Source: Chionis minor (Eukaryota; Chordata; Aves; Charadriiformes; Chionididae). From it: a stretch of 64,000 bases of DNA. The notes under the pieces are model-generated. The model was given only the letters and a program-made list of their open reading frames with translations. It was not told where the DNA came from and made no database searches. Position 1 is the first letter of the stretch, and each line of letters opens with the position of its first letter. The stretch spans positions 124,001 to 188,000 of the forward strand of contig VZSF01010131.1 of the NCBI GenBank assembly GCA_013398295.1, read 5' to 3'. A program made the position numbers and the translations under genes. Of this stretch, positions 50,123-60,680 are shown one piece after another.

Positions 50123-52713
50123 ACAGCAATGTCTGCAGATGTGGCTGTTCAGTAGTCTAAGGCACATCGTACCTACTTACAGGCTTATGCCTGGTCACAT
50201 CAGGTGCTACCCTCTCTTGGGTAAACATCATCCTCCCATTGTCTCTTCTCCGTGGTCTTCTCTCGCTGTCGTTCTCTGGTGTTGGTGCAGGTTTTAACCT
50301 TCCATCCAAAGCGGTGCAGAGTTGTAGCTCTGCCTATACATTTGCCTGATTTGCTCCTTTTCCACACCTAGATGCCGATTCTCTTTTTTATGGGGTTAGT
50401 CCTTCTCTATGCCAATAGAATAATAATTTGTGTTATTTCATTAGATCTCTTCAAGCTGATATTGAGCTGTGAAATACAGATTGAAACACCTCCTTCCTGC
50501 CTTCTCTGCTATTCTTAGCAACGTGAACCTCTGCTGTCAGCGTAGGAGTTGAGCAGAAATATCTGAAAGAAGGAATGGGGTTTAGGAACAAATTAGAACT
50601 TCCTCTGTTGTTCTGTTGCCCTTACTGCTCTCTGGCTTCCTCTCATCCATCTCCCTTTTCAGAGCAGGATAGTCCTACCACCTGCCTACGTATCTGGAGT
50701 TCGGACTTAATTTCTGTTTGGCTGCAACAGGTCTCTGGAAGAGCTGCTTTTCCCCCTCCAACTGTGCTGAGAGCCAAGGCAATTGGCATTCAACATCAGA
50801 TGCCTAAAGCTTGTTTGTCCCTCACATTGCTGAGATACGCAGTTCTGCTGATGGCTTGTTGCATGTTTTGAATCTGTGATCCTGTTTCCTCTACAGTCCC
50901 AGTACAAGTGCAATTTTCCCACCCAGGGTCTCCTAGATAAAGAGCGCAGACTCAAAGCCCCCAGTTTCAAAAAGCTCCATTATTCCCTGGTGCAATTCAA
51001 AACTGCCCTTCTTGTTTGTAGGCCTCCCCCAGGATTTCTTGGGCTAACTCTAGCGTCGCTAAATAACCTGCTGTCTCTGCTCTCCTCTGTTCAGCTAGAA
51101 GTGGCCTTCCCTCTGACCCTGTTGCCTCTGCCACCTGGAGCAGCCTTCCTGTGTCTTGCTGCCTAGCTGACTCACCACCTACTTTTCAAATGCCATGTGA
51201 AAGCCTATAGTTTCAACCTTGCCTTGTAACAATCTGGAGCAGCTTAAGGAAAACAACCTCTGGCTGTTACCCAAAGAGGGTTCAATAATTATTTCTCTAA
51301 CCCTCCTAAAGTAGAAAGGTTGGCCACCAAAAACAAATAGGAGGAGGACCCCACACACATTATCCATATTGGCTATTTTTTTTATCTGAGGGATAACAAG
51401 GATAAAATAAGACCCTAACAAATTACCTCTGCTGCCTGGCAAATAGCACAGTACGAAATACAAAGAGTGTCCATGCAAATCTGTAAACAGATTTTTACAT
51501 TGATTTTTGTTTTGTTTTCACTCTAATGTTTCTATCGGCTCATTGTTCTTTATCATTTAAGAACAGATGTGTGTTAGGGAGTGGGAAGGACAGGGAGAAC
51601 TCCTGAAGTAGAAATGAAGTTAAATACCCACCAAGAATAGGATGATTGGAAGGACTGACTTAACGCGGGTAACAATTCTGTGCCATTGGAGCGTAACACT
51701 ACCATTCCTTTAAACACACTACCCCATGGCAGTGAAGTTCTCCCCAGTGTGGCACCACATGACACAGATGCACCTTGCAGTCTGGTTCCTACATGAACTA
51801 TTTTTTGTAGGGTACATTCTGGCAGTAGATGTAGCAGAACCAGAGACAACATAGCAGAGGACAGACTTTCAGGCTTCAGCACAGTTAAAGGTAGTTTTAC
51901 TAAAATTAATATGGTAGGCAAAAACTGTTTGAGAACCAAATTCTAGCAAAATCCATGCTAATACCTTTGGGGGCAGAAGGGGAAGGGAGAGAAACATACT
52001 CTGGGGATCACAAAGTCACCCCCAGTGCTTGTGTTCCACCACCACTTCTACTGATTGGTTACTGGTTTCTTTTCAGTTCTTAAAGGCCCGTTTTCCCTGT
52101 AACTTCATATATTTTTCCCACTGCTGCTTGTGGCTTTGCTTGTGAACGTTCCTCCTAACCAGCCTGCAGCACCTTCTTTCTGTGTGCTGGGCAAGGCAAC
52201 ACCGTGATTCCAATTAGTAATGCAAGTTGGCTGCAGAAGCCTCTTTCTAACTAGAAACACCTCTGATGCTTATTATTTGTATTTGGTGCCTACTGTCCTC
52301 AGTCAGGCTCAAGAGATTGCTGTGCTTGGAGGTAGATATACAGATCTTGTCTTCATTAAGAAAAAGATGGTTTAGATGTCTCACTAAAGTGTTCTGAACG
52401 ACTTGAGCTTAATACAAATCAGTTGCTGTTTTTCTAAAGGGGTTTGCTAACTTTGAATAGCTAAAAGATTAAAACAGCTGCTCTCTTTGGTAAGACTGTA
52501 GCAATGGTTAAAATCAGGAAATAATTGTTATGTGGCTCAGCTAGGAACTGTCAGACAGACTCTGCAGGCAAGTCATGTAAACTCTTGTTTCTGTTACTGG
52601 GGCCAGCTCAGATTTACTTTCCAGGCATGCAGAACTGCTTTGTGTGAGCACACAGAGGTAAGCTCACCTCACCTGGTACGTGGTGCATAAGATAGACCAA
52701 ATTGGTAAAATAA
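50123..52713. other. Unique non-coding DNA with clustered open frames
   Basis: No recognised gene. The stretch 50570-51170 has moderately raised GC and long frames on both strands (plus-strand 98 and 96 codons). One plus-strand frame follows an acceptor-like TGTTTCCTCTACAG near 50897, but no good donor closes an exon. A minus-strand 121-codon ORF spans 51574-51939 with no domain. Confidence 0.45.
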
Positions 52714-52770
52714 GACTTGTAACTTTGAGCAAGTTCCTTATTTCTCCAAGTCTAATTCTTTGCTGCTATT
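52714..52770 (-). repeat. MIR-like SINE fragment (reverse orientation)
   Basis: The stretch GTAACTTTGAGCAAGTTCCT (52719-52738), followed by TATTTCTCCAAGTCTAA, resembles the antisense MIR phrase 'gtgaccttgggcaagtcacttcacttctctgtgcctcag'. Recognised from memory; short and decayed. Confidence 0.4.
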
Positions 52771-53007
52771 CACCCTGTACGAGTGCACAATGGATAGGAA
52801 ATTCTTTCACGAATGTTGACATAGCCACAACTTTCCCCTTAGGCCGCTTGGCAGAGCTGATGCAGGCACACAGCCCTGCTAGCTGGCCGCCCCTCTCTGC
52901 CATTGTTCCCCCATGCACTTCCTCCGGGGAAAGCGCTCCCGTACCAAGCCTGGGTGTGGTACTTCATACACATACCCCATCATTCCGGGAGGAGACCTGA
53001 AATACGG
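52771..53007. other. Spacer between SINE scrap and CR1 tail
   Basis: Nothing recognised. A 106-codon plus-strand ORF (52680-53000) covers it, has no domain and overlaps the reverse SINE fragment, so it is not a credible gene. Some more 5' CR1 sequence may be present just before 53008. Confidence 0.4.
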
Positions 53008-53060
53008 CGTTGGACTAGATGACCTTTAAAGGTCCCTTCCAACCCAGACTAGTCTATGAC
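53008..53060 (+). repeat. CR1 LINE 3' end (short)
   Basis: Matches the CR1 terminal consensus closely: GTTGGACTAGATGACCTTTA (53009-53028), then AAGGTCCCTTCCAACCCAGA (53029-53048), then CTAGTCTATGAC. It looks less diverged than the other two tails. Plus orientation, strongly 5'-truncated. Confidence 0.92.
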
Positions 53061-53540
53061 TGGAGTTCAGGCCTGCATTGAAAAATTTGATTTCATCACT
53101 GATGTTTGTTGTGTGATCGTGTGTATTATTTTATTATCAAATTTCTCATATAAACAGGAATGTCATCTCAGTTTTAAATGAAAACTTTATTTTACTAAAG
53201 TTCTATGTGAGGAGGAAAAACAATGCAACTGCACAGGGAGAGGCGAAAGCTGTTGAGTAGATCTGAGTGGTAAAATGAGGTGTATGTTTGTATGTTTTGC
53301 CCATAGTAATCAAGTTTTTTCTGTAACAGGCTGGCCAGCTTTATCCAGGTAGTTTATTTCAAAGTATGGTACTCTTCCTGTTCTCTTTTATTACTGTGAG
53401 CATTGCAGCCATTGATGTGAACAGTTGTTCCTTTACCACTATATCGTTTTTGTTATTAGCCATAATATATGCCAATCTAACTTCCTGATTAACCTTAATG
53501 TGGATACAAGTCCTTAACATCTCTTTAATGTTTTCTTCAG
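53061..53540. other. Unique non-coding DNA
   Basis: No gene or repeat recognised. AT-rich sequence leading up to the acceptor-like TTTTCTTCAG at 53531-53540. Confidence 0.4.
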
Positions 53541-53622
53541 ATACTTCAATTACTTATTCTCTGAATTGGAATTAACTTACATACTGGCATTACCTTTAAA
53601 TACATCATTTATGTCTCTGTGG
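53541..53622 (+). other. Exon-like 82-nt segment (unconfirmed)
   Basis: A strong acceptor shape (CTTTAATGTTTTCTTCAG ending at 53540) is followed by 82 nt open in one frame for 27 codons, then TGG|GTAAGTGC with the GT at 53623-53624. The other two frames are closed. The peptide (beginning YFNYLFSELELTYILALP) is hydrophobic enough to be part of a membrane segment. I recognise no family, and a small AT-rich exon of this shape can arise by chance. Confidence 0.18.
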
Positions 53623-55059
53623 GTAAGTGCTAGTTTGGTTGCAATTACTGCAGTGCAAGCCTGGGGCTAGAGTGAAGATATTGCTTGAATAATATATTAA
53701 AGGAAGGAGGCCATTTGGATTGTTTTGTTAGGAATCCTGGGGCAATCATTTGTATAAAACCACTGAAGGCTCATACAAATGACACCTGTATAAGCTCCAG
53801 GGAGAATGCTCCCCTCAGTCCACGCTAGAACCCCCAGCTTGAGGGTCATTAGTGAAGTAGGAGAACTGCAGAAAACGTCCCTTCTAAATCTCCTATTAGA
53901 GATTCAGCAATAGCTGAAGCAGCTAAGAAGCATCACTCATCACTGCTCCAAAATCTAAGGGGAGGGGGGGCGTTAAGAGGCTCTTGGAAACTTTCGAAAT
54001 CATTGTTTTCATGCTTTAAGGGTTATATTTAACCCTCATTAAATGTTCAAGTAAGGGAATATTTTGGTTTATTTAGTGGGGTTCAGGTTGCAGTACAGAC
54101 CACCATTCATTTCTGCTTTAATCTTTGCACTTGTGGAAAATGTTTACTAAGTTTAGACGCTATTTCACTTCTTTTTTTCAAGTCTGTTATCTTAAAACCA
54201 GCAATAAAAAAAACCCGAACTTGAAAAGAAATTCCTATTTACACCTGGTATAAAACAAAACTGTGTTAATATTAGCATTTCAGAATGTCTAGGAGCTCAT
54301 CACTTTCTATTTTGATAGTTTGGACGTGATCTCTGTGAGCTGGGAAAATTCCCAGTGTGTTACCGGATTGCAGGCCTGGCTGACATGCAGCAGCTATCTG
54401 CAATAGGGACCTGCAAAACCAAACCATCCAGCGCTACATAGCACACAATTCGTGGCGTTTCTGAGGGGAAACCTGAAGTGGGCTTGTTCACAGTGACTCC
54501 TTCCCAGGGCCGGTCCCAGGACAAAGGCAGTGCCCAGGCTGTCCCAGTTAGGATTTCTGCAAGGTACATTGCAAGCTTTGTCCTCGGTGTTTTATTTTTC
54601 CAATCCACTCTGCCTGCTGGGGTAGGATTTGATGGTGTGAGATTGCAAACTCAGAGACATGAAAGAAGTACTGAAATTCTTTTAAACTAGCTAGACCCGC
54701 TTCCAAATAGCTTGCCTGGTGTTTTCATCCTGCCAGAGGTTGAGAGCTGTGGAGCTGTATATCTCACAAGCAAATGACAAAGCCATGATTCTTGCCCTGA
54801 AGCAGCTGCAGTCCAAGACTCCAGTCCTGTGATCAGGCTGTTGCAAACTGCCGCAATCCCTCCAAGGGCTCTGCGCTAGTACTGCACTGGGAGCACACCC
54901 TCTCGTTTGGGAGACTGGGACCGCACAATCTCAGAGCCAGATTTCTTAAGGTAGTTGGTACAGAACTGCCACAGGCTAGGGAGAGCAAACGCCTCTAGCT
55001 CCTAGCTGGGAATTTCTGAAAACAACCCCCAAACTCTTGATTCAAAAGTAACATGACGC
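53623..55059. other. Unique non-coding DNA, rising GC
   Basis: No gene recognised. ORFs on opposite strands overlap at 54360-54690 (82 and 70 codons). GC rises toward the CpG-rich patch that follows. Confidence 0.45.
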
Positions 55060-55790
55060 TTTGCAAAGTTTCCTCGTAGCCAGTGAGAGCTGGGATCTGC
55101 CCGCTGCGCGCACGAGGGCTGGATTGGCTTCAGCGGGAGCCAGCACGCTCTGGCAAAGAAGCCGTGCTGGAAACAGCATTCTGCTCATTCTTCTGTGGAT
55201 TCGCATTAGTGATATTTTCCAAGGTGAAGACAGTCTGTACTAAAGGAGAGGGGAAAACAGCGGGTGAGGTTATTTTGGCCCGCGTTATTTAGGAAGTCAG
55301 GCTACACGTTACGTGATCACCTTACAATCTATAAAAATTAAATAATAGCAGAGCTTACTCTGGATCACACATCTGTTGAGATTATAAAAGTGTGTGTGTG
55401 ACAAATTTGAATACATACATGCCACTTGTAGAGAACTGTTATCCTCCCTGTTAACTTGAGTCTCCCGTTTTACTGCTCCTCTGATTAGGCTCGGGTCTTT
55501 CTAACGTTCCCTTACTCCCTCGTAATTACATGTGCAGAGTCTGAGGAACTTCCCTGGAACTGCCTGGGAGTGTCAAGTTCGGCTTTTGTGCAAGCGCTGG
55601 CAGGCGCTGGGAGCAACCGGCTCTGGAGCCGTTTGGAGCGCTGCTCAGTGTGGATGTAAGACATATGGCAGGGAGGAGACACAGCGATAGCGTGGAGCAC
55701 GGCGTGGAGAGGAACCTCCGTAAATGAGCCTGTGGTGTTAGCGCTGAGCTCGGCTGCAGCCAGGATGAAGAGGATTTTGCCTTTAGTTTC
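55060..55790. promoter_or_regulatory. CpG-dense patch, possible unmethylated regulatory element or promoter
   Basis: Two clusters stand out. One has about seven CpGs within 75 bp at 55100-55170. The other has roughly fourteen within about 190 bp at 55578-55765. Between them are ACGTTACGTGATCACC-type sequence (55306-55321) and a TATAAAAA-like run (55331-55338). The density is the highest in the window and unusual against CpG-depleted neighbours. It is weaker than a classical CpG island. I cannot tell promoter from enhancer or from a young insertion. Confidence 0.35.
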
Positions 55791-55875
55791 AGACCCTGAG
55801 CTGCCCCTGCAGCTGGCTAATTTTTCACTCCTAAGAATGAATAATAAACCAGAACAACAACAACAAAATTTCTAA
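55765..55875 (+). other. Small open frame after the CpG patch (unconfirmed)
   Basis: A 36-codon frame starts at an ATG with A at -3 and ends with TAA at 55873-55875. Its start is MKRILPLVSDPELPLQL and its end is Gln-rich. Only its place just downstream of the CpG-dense patch makes it worth listing. There is no homology I know. Confidence 0.1.
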
Positions 55876-57563
55876 TAAACCAAATTGTTCCCAATATAAA
55901 TTCAGTAGTCTGTCTCACTTCATCTTCAGTGTTTTTTCTGTACTTGTAGAGATGTTTGTGATTTCTTCCCTGATTATGGGAAGTGTTATAACTAGAGTTG
56001 GGTGATACTTTTCAACTTGCTATTATTATTCACCAAAAATACAAGTTCCAAAAATCCTTTACTAAATTTAAAGCTTCCAGTGAATAAGGGAATAGATTTT
56101 TTCAAAAACATTTCTTGCAATATTTAAATAAAATTTACATTTCTTATTTCAAAAGGCATTTGTATTTTGAAATCCAAAATTTTAATTTCATTCTATAGGC
56201 TGACAAAAACTACGAAACTTAATCACAGTTTCATTTTGAGTCAGACAAAAGGACTATTTTGATTTTATTTATTAAGTTAAAAAAAAACAACGCACAAACT
56301 TCTGAAAACAGAAATTAATTTCTATGAGAGTTGACAAAAAAGTAGAAAATATATTTCTTAAACTTTTGGTTTACTCAGTGAACAAAACTTCTTTTGTTCT
56401 AGCCATCGATCTCTGGAGCTAGGGAGGTGATAAATCTTCATCCAGCTTCTGTTCAAATAATTAAGACACATTTTCTGTATATTATGTTTCCTGGTAATAT
56501 GATAGCTTCATTTTTACATAATGCTACTTCAGGATTTGTGAGGCTGGAGGCAATTAATTCTAATAGTTATTTGTTAGTGACTAACGATCATTAATAATTG
56601 CACAGGCTAACAGGTAAAGTTCTTCAGAAAGCAAGGATAGAAAGAATAGGCAAAAAACCCATTTTTTTTTAATTGCTTTCACTAATAAATATTAATGAAA
56701 TAATTCTGAAGAGAAATACGAGTCAAAATAAGCTCTGTCCTGGCAGGAGTGGGCACTGACTGAAGTGAAGGTACACTGACTTACACCGCCTGACAGGCTG
56801 CGGAGATTTTTAAAGATCTCTGTTGCAGCAACAGGGACGTGAGCTGCACTCTGGTATAAATTTCAAGGAAATAAGTTGTATGTGTGCATAAATCATAACA
56901 GCGCAGGCATCATGTAGAGTCCTCAGCTCTGCCCACAGCCTTGCTGAAGTCTGTACAATCGCTGAGCTGCTTATTAGCTATTAACTCTTCTGTTCCTCCT
57001 TATAATGCCTATTTTCAGCACTAACTGCTAAGTTCACAAAAGCCTCAAAGCTAACTCTAGTGATCAAGTACTGATTATACACTGCACGTGAATTCAAAGG
57101 TCCTGTTCTATAACCTCTAGTTGACTTTGAAATGTGCATACCATTTCTGGCGGCTTTTGAGTTTAATGCAATCTGTTTCCACTGAAGGCAAGCAATACTG
57201 GAAATATGATTACAATAATTGTATTATGAACATGGTATTGTCATGATCAAGTGAAGTGTTCCAAAATGTAACTGATAAAATTGTAACTTTGACCTCCATC
57301 TTCAGCTTAAAAACTTGATACATTTCAAATAGCACTCTGTATTAGCCTCGTTAGCGCAAAAGCGGGCCTAATAGTTCAGTCCCCGCTCCCATGAGTCACT
57401 TCACAGACAATATTCATGTAAACAAGAGCTTGTGGGAGGGGAGAAACAGGATCCATCTTTTGATGTTGGTTTGGAGCGTAAACTGTGCGCTGTCACAGTT
57501 CCATCAATTCCCCAGAGTCGGAGCAGCAGTGAATTCGATTCAAAATTCCTGTGTAAACATGCT
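55876..57563. other. AT-rich unique DNA, possible enhancer texture
   Basis: No gene recognised. The stretch 56520-56720 contains several TAATT/ATTAAT/AATTGCAC-type motifs close together. This may indicate a conserved regulatory element or just AT-richness. Confidence 0.4.
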
Positions 57564-57670
57564 GGGGCAAATTCATGGTTGGTGTAAATTGTTGTAACTT
57601 CCTTGACTTCATTTGACTCACTGAAACCAATTAATTTAAGGCAGTTTACACCATATGAGGATCCATCCCC
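57564..57670. repeat. Palindromic amniote interspersed repeat
   Basis: The left end reads GGGGCAAATTCATGGTTGGTGTAAATTG and the right end reads CAGTTTACACCATATGAGGATCCATCCCC. Taken as reverse complements, the two ends share GGGG and GGTGTAAA, with imperfect pairing between them. The centre carries a CTTGACTTCATTTGACTCA stretch. This matches a short fold-back repeat type common in turtles, crocodilians and birds ('ggtgtaaat...ccattgacttcaatgg...atttacacc'). It is probably a non-autonomous DNA transposon. I do not assign a family name. Confidence 0.6.
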
Positions 57671-59288
57671 TTCATAAATATTTATGCAATAAATGAGAAA
57701 GTTATTTTAAAAATATTTTATTACAGTGTTCCAAATCATACAGGACATAGTAGACTCCTTCTGCTTTGTTTTCTTATCCTCTGACTTCATTCAGGTCCTA
57801 ATTTGAACTTCTCAGCTAAATATGGAAAGAAATGTGTAAATTGTACCAGTCCTGCCGTTAGCTGCAGTTTGCAGAAGTGCCATTGATACAGACTTATGCA
57901 TTTATTTTGGGTGGAAAGTGTCTATTTAAATTGTGAGATCAATCATCAAATTAGATGTGTGACTGCACACATCGTTCCAGTGTTTATTTTCTTTTCTGGC
58001 ACACTTGTGGCTCTTTGGGTTTGAAGAATGTAACTCAATTGGAATGAGCCTCAGTGATAAAATGGTCATCACATAAGATGTCTTTGTGTTGTTTTGAAAT
58101 GTACTATTACAAGGCATTTTAATAAACTTTGTTTTTATTTTCCTTGATTAATAACACATTTGCTTGTGAATTTTCTGGGATGTTTGATTCATGGTCTTTC
58201 CTTTCTTTTCCTTAGAACTCCTTGGTGGCAGCAGCCTACAGGAGGCCTTATGGGACTATCCCATGGCGATCTGACCTGGTTCTGGCTTTGTCCAAGTAAT
58301 TTTAGTCGCACTAACACTTTTGACCCCTGGTGTCATTGATAAGCTCCAGAGCACCAAGTGCTGGGTCAAAAAAGTTTTGAAAGATCTACAGAAAACTAAA
58401 TGCTTAAAGCCATGTGATTGATATTTATTTGGTTTAGTTATAAATATATAAAATATACTCTGTCACTTTCTCTTCTCTTTACTGCGTACTCATGCAGATA
58501 GAAAAGTTATTTTATTGATAGTAGATTCATTGTGTATATTAAACACTGTCTAGTGATTTATAGGAGGATAGTTCTGTTTCAGTCTTCCCTGTTCAATAGC
58601 TGGTATGGTATTTACCGCTTCAGCTGCATGATTTGCTAGGAAAGGTACTGAGCATCGTGTAAGGCATTAAGCAATGGCAGTTGATCATTTGTATTAATAT
58701 GGTTTCACTATAAAATGCTGTCATCTTCCTTTGATTGGCATTTGTCTTTCATAGAATTGTTTGGCTAATGCAGCGCTTAATAGTTTCATTTTTCTCTCTT
58801 TTTTTTAGTTGAAACTGGCTTTTATCTTTAAACTGTTTTTATAAAGTAGAAAACTGCATTCCTTTGAACTCGTCCTCTGATGTCATAGGATCCGGGAGCT
58901 GACATGAATTACACTGTGAAAATACTGACATTTAGAGCTAGGTACCAGCATGTACTAAAATATAGTAACGCATGTTGCATTCAGGAATATTTTTTAACAC
59001 GCTATTATTAGTGGCAGGCTCTTTGGTTTGAACGCCTTTGATAAGTGAAATTAGCACACTGTTTTTCCAGTCTATGTATGGTAAATTCTTTTCCCTTTTG
59101 GGGTCAAAAAATATAAATATTAAAGAAATCTCCAAGTGTCTCTATTTGCAAGGTTACAAAGTTTGTTATTAGAACTGTGGAATATGTTCGGTCTTTTAGG
59201 CAAGATAGTATGAGGGACCCATGAAAGGACAGGAAACATCTATATTTGCTGGCAGCGTGCCTATATGAAACATATTAAACATATTGCT
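57671..59288. other. Unique AT-rich non-coding DNA
   Basis: No gene or repeat family recognised. A TTTTTTTTAG acceptor-like site lies at about 58800-58809, without a matching downstream exon. Confidence 0.5.
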
Positions 59289-59314
59289 CACAGTGCCATC
59301 CTGATGGCACTGTG
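59289..59314. repeat. Near-perfect hairpin: 12-bp arms, 2-nt loop
   Basis: CACAGTGCCATC (59289-59300), a CT spacer, then the exact reverse complement (59303-59314). With a 2-nt loop it is more cruciform-like than an RNA precursor hairpin, and no longer stem surrounds it, so it does not look like a miRNA. Confidence 0.85.
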
Positions 59315-60129
59315 GGGAAGGATAGTTCAGCTATGCAGTATGAAAACGTGCCATCATATCTGTATTTCATAACATAGCACGTGTAAGTCAGTCATGACTT
59401 TAAGTTAATTAGATGAGTTTCTTTGCAGGAAGCCAGTTCTGTGGACAGCTAAAAAAACCGAGGATGTTCAGTGGAATTAGGTCCCTAATCTTAATCCCCT
59501 CCCGGGAGAAGTAGCAAAATGCAGGAAGCACTTTGCGCAAGGCTTCCTCTGGGTCCCCCAGAGATGTCCCACAGAGAAGCCTGGTTTTAATGCTGCATTC
59601 CTTAGCACAAATAAAGCACAGCTTTTCATCCTTACTTGAGCAAGACTGAAAAAAGGCTCTTATTGTACCCTACAACATATAGGTATAGTGAGGGACAAGT
59701 ATTTTTTCCCTTACGCTTTTTTTTTTTCATACAACAGGATTATGCCATACATGATGACAAAGTGGACTTTTGATCTTAAGGAGCATCAGAAAACAATATA
59801 ATGCTGTGCTTACTGAAAAGGAGGCTGAATTTAGCACCATTTATTCCACCTATATAGCAACAGTCCTCTGTTACTTGTATAAACAGTTTTGATTCTGTCA
59901 GGCAATTTCACTGGTTGTGTTAATAGAGATTACTCTTCCCATGAGTATATGCAAAGCTTGGAGATGCTTTTAATCTCCCTGTTTGTCTTATCCAAAGAAA
60001 AAAGATCCAACCAACCAAAAAGCCCTCAGCTTTTTATTTTTTTTAATCTAGTCCATAGCTCCTGGAACTAACTAAAACAAGAGAAAAAGAAATCCAATGC
60101 ATTTGTAAATAATTCCGATTAAGAATAGC
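59315..60129. other. Unique AT-rich non-coding DNA
   Basis: No gene or repeat recognised. T-rich and A-rich runs near 59715-59728 and 60030-60045. Confidence 0.5.
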
Positions 60130-60680
60130 AGATTTGGCTGGCTGAGGATGCCTGGGCTGCGTATGGAAGCAATTCGCCTGGCTCCGTCCACTCTGGTCTG
60201 ACCCAGCCGAGTGTGGGCTGTTTCCCAAGGTCCCTGCAGGAGGAGCATGGATAGCCTCGTCTCCCTGGGGACCCTCCATGTTAGGTGTCCGTTATGTAGA
60301 GCACGGAGGGCCTGCTTTCCTCGCCTTGGGAACCCCAAGGGCCACCCCAGCCCCATCAGCACGTGGGCTTTTAGGTCTGCACTGCAGGTAGGTTCCTGTT
60401 TGCTTTATGATAACAAGGGGAGACATGTACCTGCAATAGGGATCTCAGGTGCCCATCACCCCCACACCCAAGGTAATCCCAGGCCCCTGAGCTTAATCAG
60501 AGAGGCTGTAGGTGGGTGCAGATGTGAGAAGGAAAGAGCAGGGGGCAGCAACTGGGCAAAAGGGCTCAGCTGGCCGAGTCACACAGCACCCCGGGCCCTC
60601 ATCGGTATCACCAACAGGGCTGCCTTGGGCTTTGCCTCTTCTGCCTGGGCTGTGTTGTAGCAGTGAGGGAGCTGCACCCT
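60130..60680. other. GC-rich patch with frames open on both strands
   Basis: GC rises sharply. The longest frame of the window (60211-60660, plus strand, 149 codons) lies here, but frames of 96 and 79 codons are open on the minus strand too. It shows no domain, and simple GC-richness lowers stop frequency. I read it as non-coding, with a small possibility of an unrecognised exon. Confidence 0.4.

Noticed and set aside
51574..51939. 121-codon minus-strand ORF as a retroviral or cellular gene piece
   Set aside because: Leucine- and serine-rich without any motif. No LTR, primer-binding site or polymerase motif nearby.
59289..59314. Hairpin as a microRNA precursor
   Set aside because: A 2-nt loop and only 12 bp of stem do not fit a Drosha/Dicer substrate.
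60211..60660. 149-codon plus-strand ORF as a gene
   Set aside because: It lies in a GC-rich patch where both strands are open, has no domain, and its length is near the chance maximum for six frames over 64 kb.
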